From: an uncultured Lachnospiraceae bacterium
Lineage (GTDB): Bacteria; Bacillota; Clostridia; Lachnospirales; Lachnospiraceae
Length of the DNA: 64,000 bases
Direction: 5' to 3'
Assembly: GCA_903789615.1 (NCBI GenBank)
Contig: CAIFEV010000001.1
Location: 450,819 to 514,818, forward strand
Part shown: positions 1-9,213 of the stretch, one piece after another
How positions within the stretch are numbered: position 1 is the stretch's first letter
Layout of the letters: every line of letters begins with the position of its first letter
Translations under genes and position numbers: made by a program
The notes under the pieces: generated by a model
What the model was told of the DNA's origin: nothing
What the model saw: the letters and a program-made list of their open reading frames with translations, nothing else
Database searches by the model: none

Positions 1-2
1 TG

Positions 3-1619
3 GAACGGATCATGACCCGTATTTCCTGCAAGACGGCCAATCCGAGAGATCTCATCGCGTTTCGCACGTCCATAGGGATGATCCCGCAGATAAAGGCCCT
101 GCTTTCGGGTGCACATGCGGCACTCCTATCGGAAATTTACGAACAGCTCGATGACTGCCGGGATCTTTATGATCTGGTGGAAAGGGCGATCGTCGACGAT
201 CCGCCGATTCTGCTGCGCGAGGGCGGCATTATCCGGGAAGGGTACTCACAGGAAGCCGACCGGCTGCGCAAGGCAAAGACAGACGGAAAACAGTGGATCG
301 CTGATCTGGAGACAAAGGGCCGGGAAGAGACCGGCATCAAAAATCTTCGCATCCGCTACAACAAGGTGTTCGGGTATTACTTTGAGGTCACGAACTCCTA
401 TAAACAGCAGGTGCCGGAGAGCTGGGAACGCAGGCAGACCCTGACCAACGCCGAGCGCTACACGACCCGCGAGCTGAAGGAACTGGAGAACACGATCCTC
501 GGCGCGCAGGACAGGCTCAACTCGCTGGAGTACGATCTCTTCAGTGAGGTCCGGGAGAAGATCGCCTCCCAGATTGACCGTGTGCGCGCATCTTCCAAGG
601 CGCTGGCGGCGCTGGATGTGATCTGCTCACTTGCCAGAGCCGCGGAGCAGAACAACTACGTGCGGCCGAAAATCAACAGCCGCGGCGTAATCGACATCCG
701 GGAAGGCCGGCACCCGGTCGTCGAGAAGATGCTGGGGGATGAGCAGTTTGTGGCCAACGATACGTTCCTGAACAAAGAAGAAGACAGGATCGCCATCATC
801 ACCGGCCCCAACATGGCCGGCAAGTCCACCTACATGCGCCAGACGGCTCTCATCGTTCTCATGGCGCAGACAGGCTCGTTTGTGCCGGCAGAGTCGGCAA
901 ACATCGGACTTGTAGACCGCATCTTTACGCGCGTGGGCGCGAGTGACGACCTGGCGAGCGGTCAGAGCACCTTCATGGTTGAGATGACCGAGGTTGCCAA
1001 TATCCTGAACAACGCCACTCCTGACAGCCTGCTCATTCTGGACGAAATCGGCCGCGGTACATCCACGTACGACGGACTCGGGATTGCGTGGGCGGTTGTG
1101 GAATATATCGCCACGAACCGCAGGCTCGGGAGCAGGACACTGTTTGCGACGCACTATCATGAGCTGACAGAGCTTGAGGGCAAGATCCCGGGTGTAAAGA
1201 ACTACTGCATCGCCGTCAAGGAGCACGGCGAGAATATCGTGTTTCTGCGTCGGATTGTGCGCGGAGGAGCGGACAGAAGCTACGGTGTCCAGGTGGCAAG
1301 GCTTGCGGGAATTCCGAAGCCGGTGCTTACAAGAGCCGCGGAACTTGTCGAAGAGCTCTCCGGAGCCGATATCTCCCGGAACGCCGCCAGGATAGCCGAA
1401 GAAGGCGCTTCTTCCCGCGCTGCCGGCAGGCAGAAGGAGAAGCCGAAAGACTATCCGGACGAGCAGATGTCGCTCTTTGAAAAGCCGGAACCCCCGGAGA
1501 AAAGAAACGCAGAGGGGTTGGTGCAGGAGATCCGGGACCTGGACATCACGCACATGACGCCGCTTGACGCGCTGAACAAGCTGTTTGAGCTTCAGGGAAA
1601 GGCAGGACGCCTGTCATGA
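3..1619 (+). CDS. mutS: DNA mismatch repair protein MutS, C-terminal part
   Basis: MutS is the ATPase that recognises mismatched bases and recruits MutL. The gene starts before the window; the frame is open from base 3, so the N-terminal mismatch-binding and connector domains are not seen. The roughly 538 residues present cover the end of the core/clamp region and the ATPase domain. Walker A is GPNMAGKSTYMRQ (804-842), followed by the Walker B segment LLILDEIGRGTSTYDG and by FATHYHELTELE. Near the C-terminus, EQMSLFEKP looks like a sliding-clamp binding peptide of the Q-x-S/D-L-F kind. The stop overlaps the mutL start (ATGA), so the two genes are cotranscribed and probably translationally coupled. 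The only incompleteness is the window edge. Confidence 0.97.
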   Translation, partial: ERIMTRISCKTANPRDLIAFRTSIGMIPQIKALLSGAHAALLSEIYEQLDDCRDLYDLVERAIVDDPPILLREGGIIREGYSQEADRLRKAKTDGKQWIADLETKGREETGIKNLRIRYNKVFGYYFEVTNSYKQQVPESWERRQTLTNAERYTTRELKELENTILGAQDRLNSLEYDLFSEVREKIASQIDRVRASSKALAALDVICSLARAAEQNNYVRPKINSRGVIDIREGRHPVVEKMLGDEQFVANDTFLNKEEDRIAIITGPNMAGKSTYMRQTALIVLMAQTGSFVPAESANIGLVDRIFTRVGASDDLASGQSTFMVEMTEVANILNNATPDSLLILDEIGRGTSTYDGLGIAWAVVEYIATNRRLGSRTLFATHYHELTELEGKIPGVKNYCIAVKEHGENIVFLRRIVRGGADRSYGVQVARLAGIPKPVLTRAAELVEELSGADISRNAARIAEEGASSRAAGRQKEKPKDYPDEQMSLFEKPEPPEKRNAEGLVQEIRDLDITHMTPLDALNKLFELQGKAGRLS

Positions 1620-3643
1620 GCATTCATGTACTGGACGAAAACACAATTAATCAGATAGCCGCCGGCGAGGTAATCGAGCGGCCGAGCTCGGTTGTCAAGG
1701 AACTCGCGGAAAATGCCGTTGATGCCGGCGCTACGGCGGTCACGGTCGAGATACGGGACGGCGGCATCAGTTATATCCGGGTCAGCGACAACGGAAGCGG
1801 TATCGCAAAAGAAGATATCCGGCTCGCCTTTGTCGCGCACGCCACCTCCAAAATCCGGGACGCTGAGGACCTGATCGGTGTCACAAGTCTGGGATTCCGC
1901 GGCGAGGCGCTCTCGTCCATCGCAGCAGTGGCACAGGTTGAGGTGAACACCCGCCAGAAGGCTTCGGAAACCGGAATACGATACCGGATCGAGGGCGGAA
2001 AGGAGACAGACCTGACAGAGGCCGGTGTTCCGGCGGGAACGACATTTGTCATCCGGAATCTCTTTTTTAATACGCCGGTCAGAAGGCGTTTCCTGAAATC
2101 AGCGGCGACAGAAGGAGCGTATGTGGGAGCGCTTCTTGAGCGCATGGCCTTGTCGCACCCTGACATCTCGTTCCGGTTTGTGAACAACGGGCGGCTGAAG
2201 CTGACGACAAGCGGCAACAACAATCTGAAGGACATCATCTACAGTATCTACGGGCGCGACGTGGCGGCCAATCTGCTTAGAGTGAACGCGCGCACGCAGG
2301 GCGCACAGCTTACCGGATTCATCGGAAAACCGTCGGTGTCGCGCGGAAGCCGGACGGCGGAGAATTATTTTGTCAACGGACGGTTCATAAAGTCCGCATC
2401 CATCACAAAAGGCATCGAGGAGACGTACAAAGGGTACATCATGCTTCACAGCTTCCCGTTCACCGCACTGATGCTGACGATGAACGCGACGATGACCGAC
2501 GTGAACGTTCATCCGCAGAAGCGGGAGCTGCGCTTTACGAATGAGGCGCTTGTGTATTCCTTTGTGCTGCAGGGGGTACGCGCCGCGCTGGACGGCCGTG
2601 ATCTGATCCCGGAAGTCACACCGGGAAAGCCCGCCAGAGAAGAGAAAGAAGACGGGAACAAAGGCGCGGAAAGAGCCGGAAACATCGTGAAAGACGACGT
2701 CCCGGAGTTTCCGCTGTTTTCAAGTGCCGTGGCCGACAACCGGAGCCATTACGGCGCGTCGTTTCTGGAAAAGCCTGTTCTTTCTCCTGAAAGAGGGACG
2801 GAAACAGAAAAGAGCCGGGACAGGGAGCAGCCGGTAAATGCCGGGAAGCCTGGAGAAGAAAAGGCAGAAGAGGCAGAAGAAAAGACAAAAAAGGCTGAAG
2901 AACAGGCCGAAAAGGCAGAAGAAGAAAAAGAGGAAAGAAAACAAGAGGCCTACCGGGCGGCCGGAGCCCTGGCAGAAAAACCGGAAAAGGAAAAAGAGCA
3001 GGCTGCTGCGGATGAAAAAAGGGAAGAGACAGGTAAAGCCCCGGAACAGATGGAGCTTATTCCGGAGCCGGAAAAGAAGATTCCGTACCGGCTTGTCGGT
3101 CAGTTCTTCGGAACTTACTGGCTGATTGAACACGGCGACGAGATCTTTTTCATGGACCAGCACGCTGCTCATGAGAAGGTGCTGTTCGAGCGCTTCATGA
3201 GGCAGTACCGGGCACGGAAGATCGACTCGCAGATGATCCTGCCGGTTGTCATCGAGACGGATGCGTCGCAGGAGATGACGCTGAAGGAACATATGGATTC
3301 TTTCCGGGCTCTGGGGTATGAAATCGAGGAGTTCGGAGAAGGGGCATACCGGCTGACGGGAATCCCGGCCGGGCTTCCCAATACCGACTACCGCGCGCTC
3401 TTTCTTGATCTGCTGGATAATCTGGGCAGCGGCGGCGGGACAGACCTCATCACCGAAAAAATCGCCTCGATGTCCTGCAAGGCCGCCGTCAAGGGCAGCA
3501 GCCGCCTCTCGTTTCAGGAGGCCGACGCGCTGGTGCAGGAACTGATGAAGGCGGAAAATCCGTACAACTGCCCGCACGGCCGCCCGACCCTCATCCGCAT
3601 GACCAGGTATGAGTTCGACCGGAAATTCCGGCGGATTGTCTGA
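1616..3643 (+). CDS. mutL: DNA mismatch repair endonuclease MutL
   Basis: MutL links MutS to strand removal; the Firmicutes form is itself a nicking endonuclease. The 675-residue protein has the N-terminal GHKL ATPase domain (NAVDAG, DNGSGI, TSLGFRGEAL within the first 110 residues) and a C-terminal domain with the endonuclease motif DQHAAHEKVLFE (about residues 513-524), matching the DQHA-x2-E-x4-E pattern, plus CPHGRP near residue 652 as the second metal-binding element. Between them, residues of about 405-480 form a linker made almost wholly of Glu, Lys, Ala and Gln, probably disordered or single-helix. The start overlaps the mutS stop, and miaA follows after 11 bases. Confidence 0.97.
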   Translation: MSIHVLDENTINQIAAGEVIERPSSVVKELAENAVDAGATAVTVEIRDGGISYIRVSDNGSGIAKEDIRLAFVAHATSKIRDAEDLIGVTSLGFRGEALSSIAAVAQVEVNTRQKASETGIRYRIEGGKETDLTEAGVPAGTTFVIRNLFFNTPVRRRFLKSAATEGAYVGALLERMALSHPDISFRFVNNGRLKLTTSGNNNLKDIIYSIYGRDVAANLLRVNARTQGAQLTGFIGKPSVSRGSRTAENYFVNGRFIKSASITKGIEETYKGYIMLHSFPFTALMLTMNATMTDVNVHPQKRELRFTNEALVYSFVLQGVRAALDGRDLIPEVTPGKPAREEKEDGNKGAERAGNIVKDDVPEFPLFSSAVADNRSHYGASFLEKPVLSPERGTETEKSRDREQPVNAGKPGEEKAEEAEEKTKKAEEQAEKAEEEKEERKQEAYRAAGALAEKPEKEKEQAAADEKREETGKAPEQMELIPEPEKKIPYRLVGQFFGTYWLIEHGDEIFFMDQHAAHEKVLFERFMRQYRARKIDSQMILPVVIETDASQEMTLKEHMDSFRALGYEIEEFGEGAYRLTGIPAGLPNTDYRALFLDLLDNLGSGGGTDLITEKIASMSCKAAVKGSSRLSFQEADALVQELMKAENPYNCPHGRPTLIRMTRYEFDRKFRRIV

Positions 3644-3654
3644 GGAGCATCGGG

Positions 3655-4623
3655 ATGAGAACAGAGGAAGAGACAAGGCAGAAGGCCGTTGTTATCGCGG
3701 GCCCCACAGCGTCCGGAAAGAGCAGCTGCGCGGTGGCGCTGTGTCAGATGACTGGCGGCGCGGTGCTTTCAATGGACTCGATGCAGATCTACCGGCACAT
3801 GGATATCGGGACGGCCAAGGTGACGAAGGAAGAAATGCAGGGGGTCCGGCACTATCTCATTGACATTCTGGATCCGGATGAAAGCTGCAGCATTTCCGAT
3901 TTTCAGGCGGCAGCAGACACGGCACTTTCCGACTGCAGGAAGCGGGGCGTTCTGCCGGTTCTTGCCGGCGGCACCGGTTTTTATCTGCACGCTGTTGTTT
4001 ACGGTAATGACTTCAGCGAGGACTCGGGAGCCAATCCGGCACTGCGGGAGAGTTTCGAGGCATTTGCCGCAGAAAACGGGACACAGGCCCTGCACGAGCG
4101 GCTTAAAGCCGTGGATCCGGAAGCAGCAGCGCAGATTCACCCGAACAACGTGAAACGGGTGATCCGGGCGCTGGAGTTTTACGAAGAGACGGGACAGGCG
4201 ATTTCGGAGCACAACCGGCAGGAAAAAGAAAGAAAGCCCCGGCTTGATTTTGCCGGATTTCTGCTTCAGGAAGACAGAGAGAGGCTTTATGAAAGAATTA
4301 ACCGGCGGGTGGACAGAATGCGGGAGGCGGGGCTGACAGAAGAAGTCCGCAGGCTGCTTTCTGCCGGACTTTCGCCCGGCGCGACGTCGCTTCAGGCGAT
4401 CGGATACAAGGAGATCGTGCAGTACCTTGAGGGAAAATGCACGGAGGACGAGGCGTACGAGGCGATCCGCACGGGCAGCCGGCACTACGCAAAGCGGCAG
4501 ATCACCTGGTTTAAACGCGAGCCGGGGCTTGAGACACTTGATATTGACACGTTTGACTGTGATCCGGAGAAAATTGCCGGATACATGCTTACGCGAATAC
4601 GGGAAAAAGGAATACTGAGGTAA
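3655..4623 (+). CDS. miaA: tRNA dimethylallyltransferase MiaA
   Basis: MiaA transfers a dimethylallyl group to A37 of tRNAs that read codons starting with U. The 322-residue product has the P-loop GPTASGKSS at residues 14-22, then SMDSMQIYRHMDIGTAK, GGTGFYLHAVVYG and the C-terminal segment TSLQAIGYKEI, all family landmarks, and the normal length. It lies 11 bases after mutL, an association widespread in bacteria, and its TAA stop shares a base with the ATG of the next gene, so all are probably one operon. Confidence 0.97.
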   Translation: MRTEEETRQKAVVIAGPTASGKSSCAVALCQMTGGAVLSMDSMQIYRHMDIGTAKVTKEEMQGVRHYLIDILDPDESCSISDFQAAADTALSDCRKRGVLPVLAGGTGFYLHAVVYGNDFSEDSGANPALRESFEAFAAENGTQALHERLKAVDPEAAAQIHPNNVKRVIRALEFYEETGQAISEHNRQEKERKPRLDFAGFLLQEDRERLYERINRRVDRMREAGLTEEVRRLLSAGLSPGATSLQAIGYKEIVQYLEGKCTEDEAYEAIRTGSRHYAKRQITWFKREPGLETLDIDTFDCDPEKIAGYMLTRIREKGILR

Positions 4624-5915
4624 TGGGTACGACTACGGAGGAACTTTACGAAAAGAGCTTTGGTATCAGCCGGGAAGTGACCGGTTTCAGCCGGAAGGTA
4701 CTGTCAGAACTCACGGATACTTTCCGGAAAATTGATGAAGACGCCGAGTACAATCAGGCATGTGTCGTCGCTGCGATGCAGAAGGAAGGCGTCGCGGAGA
4801 TGCATCTGTCCGGAACGACCGGATACGGGTACAACGACGAGGGAAGAGACACGCTCGAGCGGGTATACGCGGACATCTTTCACACGGAGGACGCCCTTGT
4901 GCGTCCTCAGATCGTGTGCGGGACGCAGGCACTCAACATTGCGCTGCAGGCGAACCTGCGTGCGGGCGATGAGATGCTCTCGCCGGTCGGAAAGCCGTAT
5001 GACACAATGGACGAGATCATCGGCCTGCGCCCCTGCCCGGGAAGCCTTGCCGACCACGGCGTGACCTATTCCCAGGTTGACTTAAAGGAAGACGGGAGCT
5101 TTGACTACGACGGTATCCGCGCGGCGATTCGTCCCCGCACGAAGCTTGTCGAAATCCAGCGCTCCAAGGGATATTCCTCGCGGCCGTCCTTCACCGTGCA
5201 GCAGGTGGCGGAGCTCATCCGGTTTATCAAATCCATCCGCAGTGACATAATCTGCATGGTTGACAACTGCTACTGCGAATTCGTGGGGCGGGAGCAGATC
5301 GGAGACTTTGGCGCCGACATGGTCGTCGGGTCGCTCATCAAGAACCCGGGCGGAGGTCTGGCTCCGTGCGGAGGGTACATCGCCGGCACAAAGCGCTGCG
5401 TAGAGGCCGCTTCGTATCAGCTTTACTCGCCGGGTCTCGGGCGCGAAGTCGGTCCGACGATGGATATGAACAAGCTGTTCTATCAGGGAATCTTTCTGGC
5501 ACCGGTCATCACGGCGGGGGCTCTTAAAGGGGCTGCCTTTGCCGCAAAAGCCTATGAAAAGCTCGGATTTTCCTGCTTTCCGGCGTCAGGAGACGCCCGC
5601 GCGGACATTGTGGAGGCCATCGAGCTTAAGAGCCCGGAAGCTATGATAGCTTTCTGTACGGCCATTCAGGCCGCCGCACCGGTCGACAGCATGGCGGCAC
5701 CGGAGCCATGGGATATGCCGGGGTACGACGACCAGGTCATCATGGCAGCGGGAGCATTTGTCCAGGGGTCTTCCATTGAACTGTCCGCCGACGGGCCGAT
5801 CCGCCCGCCCTACACAGTCTATCTGCAGGGCGGACTCACCTGGGAGCACGCGAAGCTGGGCGTTTTGATGAGTCTTCAGAAGCTGAAGGACAAGGGGCTG
5901 ATCCGGCTGCCATGA
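4623..5915 (+). CDS. PLP-dependent methionine gamma-lyase family protein (YnbB / aluminium-resistance type)
   Basis: A 430-residue fold-type I PLP enzyme of the family annotated as methionine gamma-lyase or aluminium resistance protein (YnbB of Bacillus subtilis is a member). GSLIKNPGGGLAPCGGYIAG, at about residues 237-256, contains the probable PLP lysine, and DNCYCEFVG before it carries the cofactor-ring Asp. The reaction in the cell has not been firmly settled for this family, so no gene symbol is given. The start codon overlaps the miaA stop. In Bacillus the homologue also lies close to miaA, which supports the assignment. A transcript end or new unit probably follows, since a long hairpin and a promoter lie just downstream. 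Confidence 0.85.
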   Translation: MGTTTEELYEKSFGISREVTGFSRKVLSELTDTFRKIDEDAEYNQACVVAAMQKEGVAEMHLSGTTGYGYNDEGRDTLERVYADIFHTEDALVRPQIVCGTQALNIALQANLRAGDEMLSPVGKPYDTMDEIIGLRPCPGSLADHGVTYSQVDLKEDGSFDYDGIRAAIRPRTKLVEIQRSKGYSSRPSFTVQQVAELIRFIKSIRSDIICMVDNCYCEFVGREQIGDFGADMVVGSLIKNPGGGLAPCGGYIAGTKRCVEAASYQLYSPGLGREVGPTMDMNKLFYQGIFLAPVITAGALKGAAFAAKAYEKLGFSCFPASGDARADIVEAIELKSPEAMIAFCTAIQAAAPVDSMAAPEPWDMPGYDDQVIMAAGAFVQGSSIELSADGPIRPPYTVYLQGGLTWEHAKLGVLMSLQKLKDKGLIRLP

Positions 5916-5957
5916 AAAATGTCAGCCTTCTGCCGTCAGTATTTCATGCGTTTCAAA

Positions 5958-5997
5958 CAAGTCCTGCCCGACTTTTTAAAGGAACGGGCAGGACTTG
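5958..5997 (+). terminator. 13-bp perfect inverted repeat between the PLP enzyme gene and radC
   Basis: The arms at 5958-5970 and 5985-5997 (CAAGTCCTGCCCG and its exact complement) enclose a 14-base loop. No clear T-run follows on the forward strand (only TGTGTTATAA), so it is a weak intrinsic terminator at best. Its right arm overlaps the place where the -35 element of the radC promoter should be, so it may instead be an operator. The position after a gene end supports the terminator reading. Confidence 0.5.
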
Positions 5998-6006
5998 TGT
6001 TATAAT
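5998..6006 (+). promoter_or_regulatory. Extended -10 promoter for radC
   Basis: TGT directly followed by TATAAT at 6001-6006 is a perfect extended -10 element about 50 bases before the radC start. No good -35 box is present at the expected distance; that place is taken by the hairpin at 5958-5997. Confidence 0.6.
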
Positions 6007-6056
6007 AGACTAAGCTGTCTGTCCTTTCCATGAACTTGCGGAAAGGAAACAAACAC

Positions 6057-6776
6057 ATGAACATCAGACAGGAAAAAGACGAACAGGCGGTAAGCCGCGG
6101 AGATATGCGGCCATATGAAAAGGTTGAGGCTGCGGGAGTCACGTCCCTGACGGACCGGGAGCTTCTCGCGGTCATCCTGCGCACCGGGACAAGCGGCCTT
6201 GGCGTGGATGAACTGGCCGGCAATGTGCTTGCGGCGTCCGGCGGTACAGGGCTGCTCGGCCTGCGGCACATGATGCTGCCGGATTTTAAAAGTATCCGCG
6301 GCATCGGCAGGGTCAGGGCGATCCAGCTCACATGCGTGTGTGAGATCGCGAGGCGCATGCACAAGCAGAGTGCCGGGAAGCGTCTGGACTTTTCGGCGCC
6401 GTCAGCCATAGCAGACTATTACATGGAAGATTTGCGGCATCTTGATACGGAACGGCTTCTGGCCGTCATGCTGGACAACCGCTGCCGGATGATCTGCGAT
6501 GAAGTTCTCACGATCGGAACCGTTAATACGTCGCTTATTTCGGTCCGTGAGGTGCTGATTCTTGCAGTTCGATGCGGTGCTGTAAGCTTTATCGTTCTGC
6601 ACAATCATCCCAGCGGAGATCCATCTCCGAGCCCTCAGGACATATCGGTGACCAGAAAACTGAAGGAAGCCGGAGAAACCATCGGGATTCCGCTGACGGA
6701 TCACATCATCATCGGCGACAACCGGTACTACAGTTTTGTGGAAAGCGGCTGTCTTGCATCTGCAAAGAAAGCGTGA
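6057..6776 (+). CDS. radC: RadC family JAB/MPN-domain protein
   Basis: Protein of the RadC (UPF0758) family, 239 residues from this start. An N-terminal helix-hairpin-helix-like part (residues of about 10-95) is followed by a JAB1/MPN metal-binding domain with the motif HNHPSGDPSPSPQD at about 182-195. The family is widespread and its biological role is unsettled; the older link to DNA repair in E. coli was retracted. An ATG at 6030 is in frame, but only the ATG at 6057 has a ribosome site (GGAAAGGAAA) at a fitting distance. In Firmicutes radC often lies just upstream of mreB, as here. Confidence 0.9.
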   Translation: MNIRQEKDEQAVSRGDMRPYEKVEAAGVTSLTDRELLAVILRTGTSGLGVDELAGNVLAASGGTGLLGLRHMMLPDFKSIRGIGRVRAIQLTCVCEIARRMHKQSAGKRLDFSAPSAIADYYMEDLRHLDTERLLAVMLDNRCRMICDEVLTIGTVNTSLISVREVLILAVRCGAVSFIVLHNHPSGDPSPSPQDISVTRKLKEAGETIGIPLTDHIIIGDNRYYSFVESGCLASAKKA

Positions 6777-6783
6777 ATTTGTT

Positions 6784-7797
6784 TTGGCACCTCGAATCTA
6801 TGGTCTTGATATAGGAACCGACTATTTCCGGATGTGCTCGATGAACCGGATTCTGAACGAACGTTGCTGCATTGCCCTTACGAACGGGGCGGATGTGCGC
6901 GCGGCCGGCGACGAGGCATACGATATGGCGGAAAAGGCTCCTGCCAGCATCCGCGTTTCGTTTCCGGTCAGGAACGGTGTGATCGCCGGCCTTGCCGACA
7001 TGCAGCTTCTGGCGGCACAGATGTACCGGAAAATCAACGACGGAAAACGTGTGAATGGCGCGGATTTCTGCATCGCCGTGCCGACGGACATCAGCGGCGT
7101 GCAGCGCCGGGCCTTCACCGATGTCATTTACCGGGCGGGTCTTCGGGAGAGGAATGTCAGCATCGTCGACATGCCGGTTGCCTGTGCCATCGGGGCAGGC
7201 ATCGACATTTTTGCAAAGACGCCTTCCCTGATCGTAAACATCGGCGGTTCCCGCACCGGCATTGCCGTGATCTCGGAGGGGGGCATCGCTGCGTATTCTG
7301 CCGTTCCGGTCGGAGGAGATCTGTTTGATGAGAAGATCATACAGGCAGTCCGCAGAACGTACAACCTTCTGATCGGACACAAGACCGCGGAAAATCTCAA
7401 AAAACAGATTGGCAGCGCCCTGCCGGGCAGTTCCGATGTCAGCGTGTCGGCTTTCGGACGCAATGTTCTCTCCGGGCTGCCGTCCCGCAGCACGGTCACG
7501 GCGGATGTCATCTGCGATGCATTCGCACCGGATCTGAAGCAGATAGGCGGCGCGATTCTCTCGACACTGGAAAAGACGCCTTCCGTTGCGGCGGATCAGA
7601 TCCGGGAGAACGGATTTTTTATCACCGGCGGAAGTGCTCTGATGCGCAATATCCGTCCGTTTCTCACCAGAGAAACAGGGATCCCCTGCGCTGTGGCATC
7701 CAGTCCGTCGGAAGCCGCCATCCGCGGGATCATCACGATCGCCGGAAACCGACAAATGGCCGGTCTTGCGCGCAAACCGGAAAACGAACTGTTCTGA
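6784..7797 (+). CDS. Divergent MreB-like actin-family protein
   Basis: By position (radC - this - mreC - mreD - PBP2) and by sequence this is the MreB of the elongation cluster: YGLDIGTDYFRM near the start, then RNGVIAGLADMQLL, CAIGAGIDI and FITGGSALM are in family order, and about 337 residues is a usual length. But the nucleotide motifs are changed. The first phosphate loop has lost the D-L-G-T-A-N pattern after DIGT, and the second reads NIGGSRTGIAVI where family members have D-I-G-G-G-T-T. The segment that is usually EVEKRA reads GVQRRA. It may bind nucleotide weakly or act as a scaffold. The start is uncertain; the TTG at 6784 fits the family N-terminus, whereas ATG 6736 would overlap radC by 41 bases. 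Confidence 0.75.
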   Translation: MAPRIYGLDIGTDYFRMCSMNRILNERCCIALTNGADVRAAGDEAYDMAEKAPASIRVSFPVRNGVIAGLADMQLLAAQMYRKINDGKRVNGADFCIAVPTDISGVQRRAFTDVIYRAGLRERNVSIVDMPVACAIGAGIDIFAKTPSLIVNIGGSRTGIAVISEGGIAAYSAVPVGGDLFDEKIIQAVRRTYNLLIGHKTAENLKKQIGSALPGSSDVSVSAFGRNVLSGLPSRSTVTADVICDAFAPDLKQIGGAILSTLEKTPSVAADQIRENGFFITGGSALMRNIRPFLTRETGIPCAVASSPSEAAIRGIITIAGNRQMAGLARKPENELF

Positions 7798-7825
7798 CGC
7801 GGCCCACGGGTTTTGAGGAATGAAT

Positions 7826-8686
7826 ATGAAGCAGCGACTGAAAGCATTCTTTACACCGGTCCGGATTTTTGCCCTCGCTTTGTTTGCCTGCATAATCCTG
7901 GCTCTCACATCCTTTTTCAGTGGCAAGGTTCAGGAAGCTCTGCGCTTAGGATTTGATACGGTTATTGTTCCGATGCAGAAAGGCATCAACAGTCTGGGAG
8001 GTGTCTTCTATGATCATGCCGTGAATCTGGCGGCGCGGGAGGAACTGGAATCTCAGGTCACGGATCTCACAAGTCAGGTGGAAGATCTGCAGGCGGAAAA
8101 TCAGCGGCTGCAGCAGGATGCCTATGAGCTCTCGAGACTGCGCCAGCTGTACGCACTGGACGAGCAGTATGCATCCTGGCCGAAGACAGCCGCCCGCGTT
8201 ATCGGCAGCGGCTCTGACAACTGGGATATGGAATTCACGATCGACAAGGGATCGGACGACGGCATGCGGGTGGATATGAACGTGATTGCCGGAAACGGTC
8301 TTGTCGGCATCATAACCGCAGTTTATCCAAACCGCTCTGTTGTGCGCTCCATCATCGAGGACAATTCCTACGTATCCGGAATGCTCGCCAGTACCGGGCA
8401 GATCTGCTCGGTCCGGGGTGATATTTCCCTGATGGAAAGCGGCCAGATCCGTGTCACCGATTTCAGTGCAGACACGGATGCGAAGGCGGGTGATGAGATA
8501 GTCACGTCCAATATTTCGGACAAGTACCTTCAGGGGATTCTGATCGGCACGGTGAGTGAGATTTCATCCGACGGCAGCCAGATCACCAAATCGGGGACGA
8601 TAACACCGGCTGCCGACTTTGAGAATCTTCAGGAAGTTCTGGTCATCACGACGACCAAGGCCGATCTGACAGGGGATGGCTCATGA
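7826..8686 (+). CDS. mreC: Rod shape-determining protein MreC
   Basis: MreC is a membrane-anchored periplasm-side (here outer-face) scaffold that activates PBP2. The 286-residue protein has one membrane helix (about residues 12-30), a coiled coil rich in Gln, Glu and Leu (about 70-105) and the beta-barrel MreC core with VIGSGSDNWDMEFTIDKGS. The ATG at 7826 is chosen over 7820 because GAGGA ends six bases before it. The stop overlaps the mreD start as ATGA. Confidence 0.93.
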   Translation: MKQRLKAFFTPVRIFALALFACIILALTSFFSGKVQEALRLGFDTVIVPMQKGINSLGGVFYDHAVNLAAREELESQVTDLTSQVEDLQAENQRLQQDAYELSRLRQLYALDEQYASWPKTAARVIGSGSDNWDMEFTIDKGSDDGMRVDMNVIAGNGLVGIITAVYPNRSVVRSIIEDNSYVSGMLASTGQICSVRGDISLMESGQIRVTDFSADTDAKAGDEIVTSNISDKYLQGILIGTVSEISSDGSQITKSGTITPAADFENLQEVLVITTTKADLTGDGS

Positions 8687-9213
8687 AATACAGACTGTAC
8701 CAGATTGCGCTCATTTTTGTATTTTTTGTTGCGGAAATCGAGCTTGTCCCGCTTATCCGGGTGAGCGGAAACGGCCCGGAACTGCTCCTGCTGCTCCCGG
8801 TGTTCTTCGGCTTTTTCGGCGGTCCGGTGAATGGAATTTTCGCCGGACTGCTGGCGGGGATCCTGGCCGATGTGTACGGCGGGACGCTTCTGGGGACCAG
8901 CGCGTTTCTCTTTGTGTGCTTCGGCTATATGAGCGGCAGACTTCTTGAAAATGTCGAACAGGAAGAATTTTTCTTCCCGATGATGCTTACGTTTCTGTCG
9001 GCGTTTCTGTATGAATGCGCGATGTGGTTCGTACTCTTTGTACTGCACAACCGCATTGACGCGGGATTCTTTTTTACCAGGAAGATTCTGCCGGTCAGTC
9101 TGTATACACTTGTGGCAGGCATTGCCCTGTACTTCCCGGTCCGGTATCTCGACCGGAAGATGCGGGCGGCAGCCGGGAGAGGAGAGAAGAGAAATGAAAC
9201 GAATCTTTCATGA
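8683..9213 (+). CDS. mreD: Rod shape-determining protein MreD
   Basis: A 176-residue integral membrane protein with five or so hydrophobic segments, starting with LYQIALIFVFFVAEIELVPL and including a Gly-rich FFGGPVNGIFAGLLAGILADVYGG stretch (shown in parts) typical of MreD. MreD joins the MreC-PBP2-RodA elongation complex. It overlaps mreC by four bases and its last 20 bases overlap the start of the PBP2 gene, so translation is coupled. Confidence 0.9.
   Translation: MKYRLYQIALIFVFFVAEIELVPLIRVSGNGPELLLLLPVFFGFFGGPVNGIFAGLLAGILADVYGGTLLGTSAFLFVCFGYMSGRLLENVEQEEFFFPMMLTFLSAFLYECAMWFVLFVLHNRIDAGFFFTRKILPVSLYTLVAGIALYFPVRYLDRKMRAAAGRGEKRNETNLS

Noticed and set aside
627..1553. Long reverse-strand open frame opposite mutS
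   Set aside because: Shadow of mutS codons; no ribosome site, no recognisable family; MutS motifs are clear on the forward strand.
6709..7926. 405-residue reverse-strand open frame opposite the mreB-like gene
   Set aside because: Spans the gene border of two forward genes, is rich in Arg/His/Ala as typical of shadows, and has no family motif.
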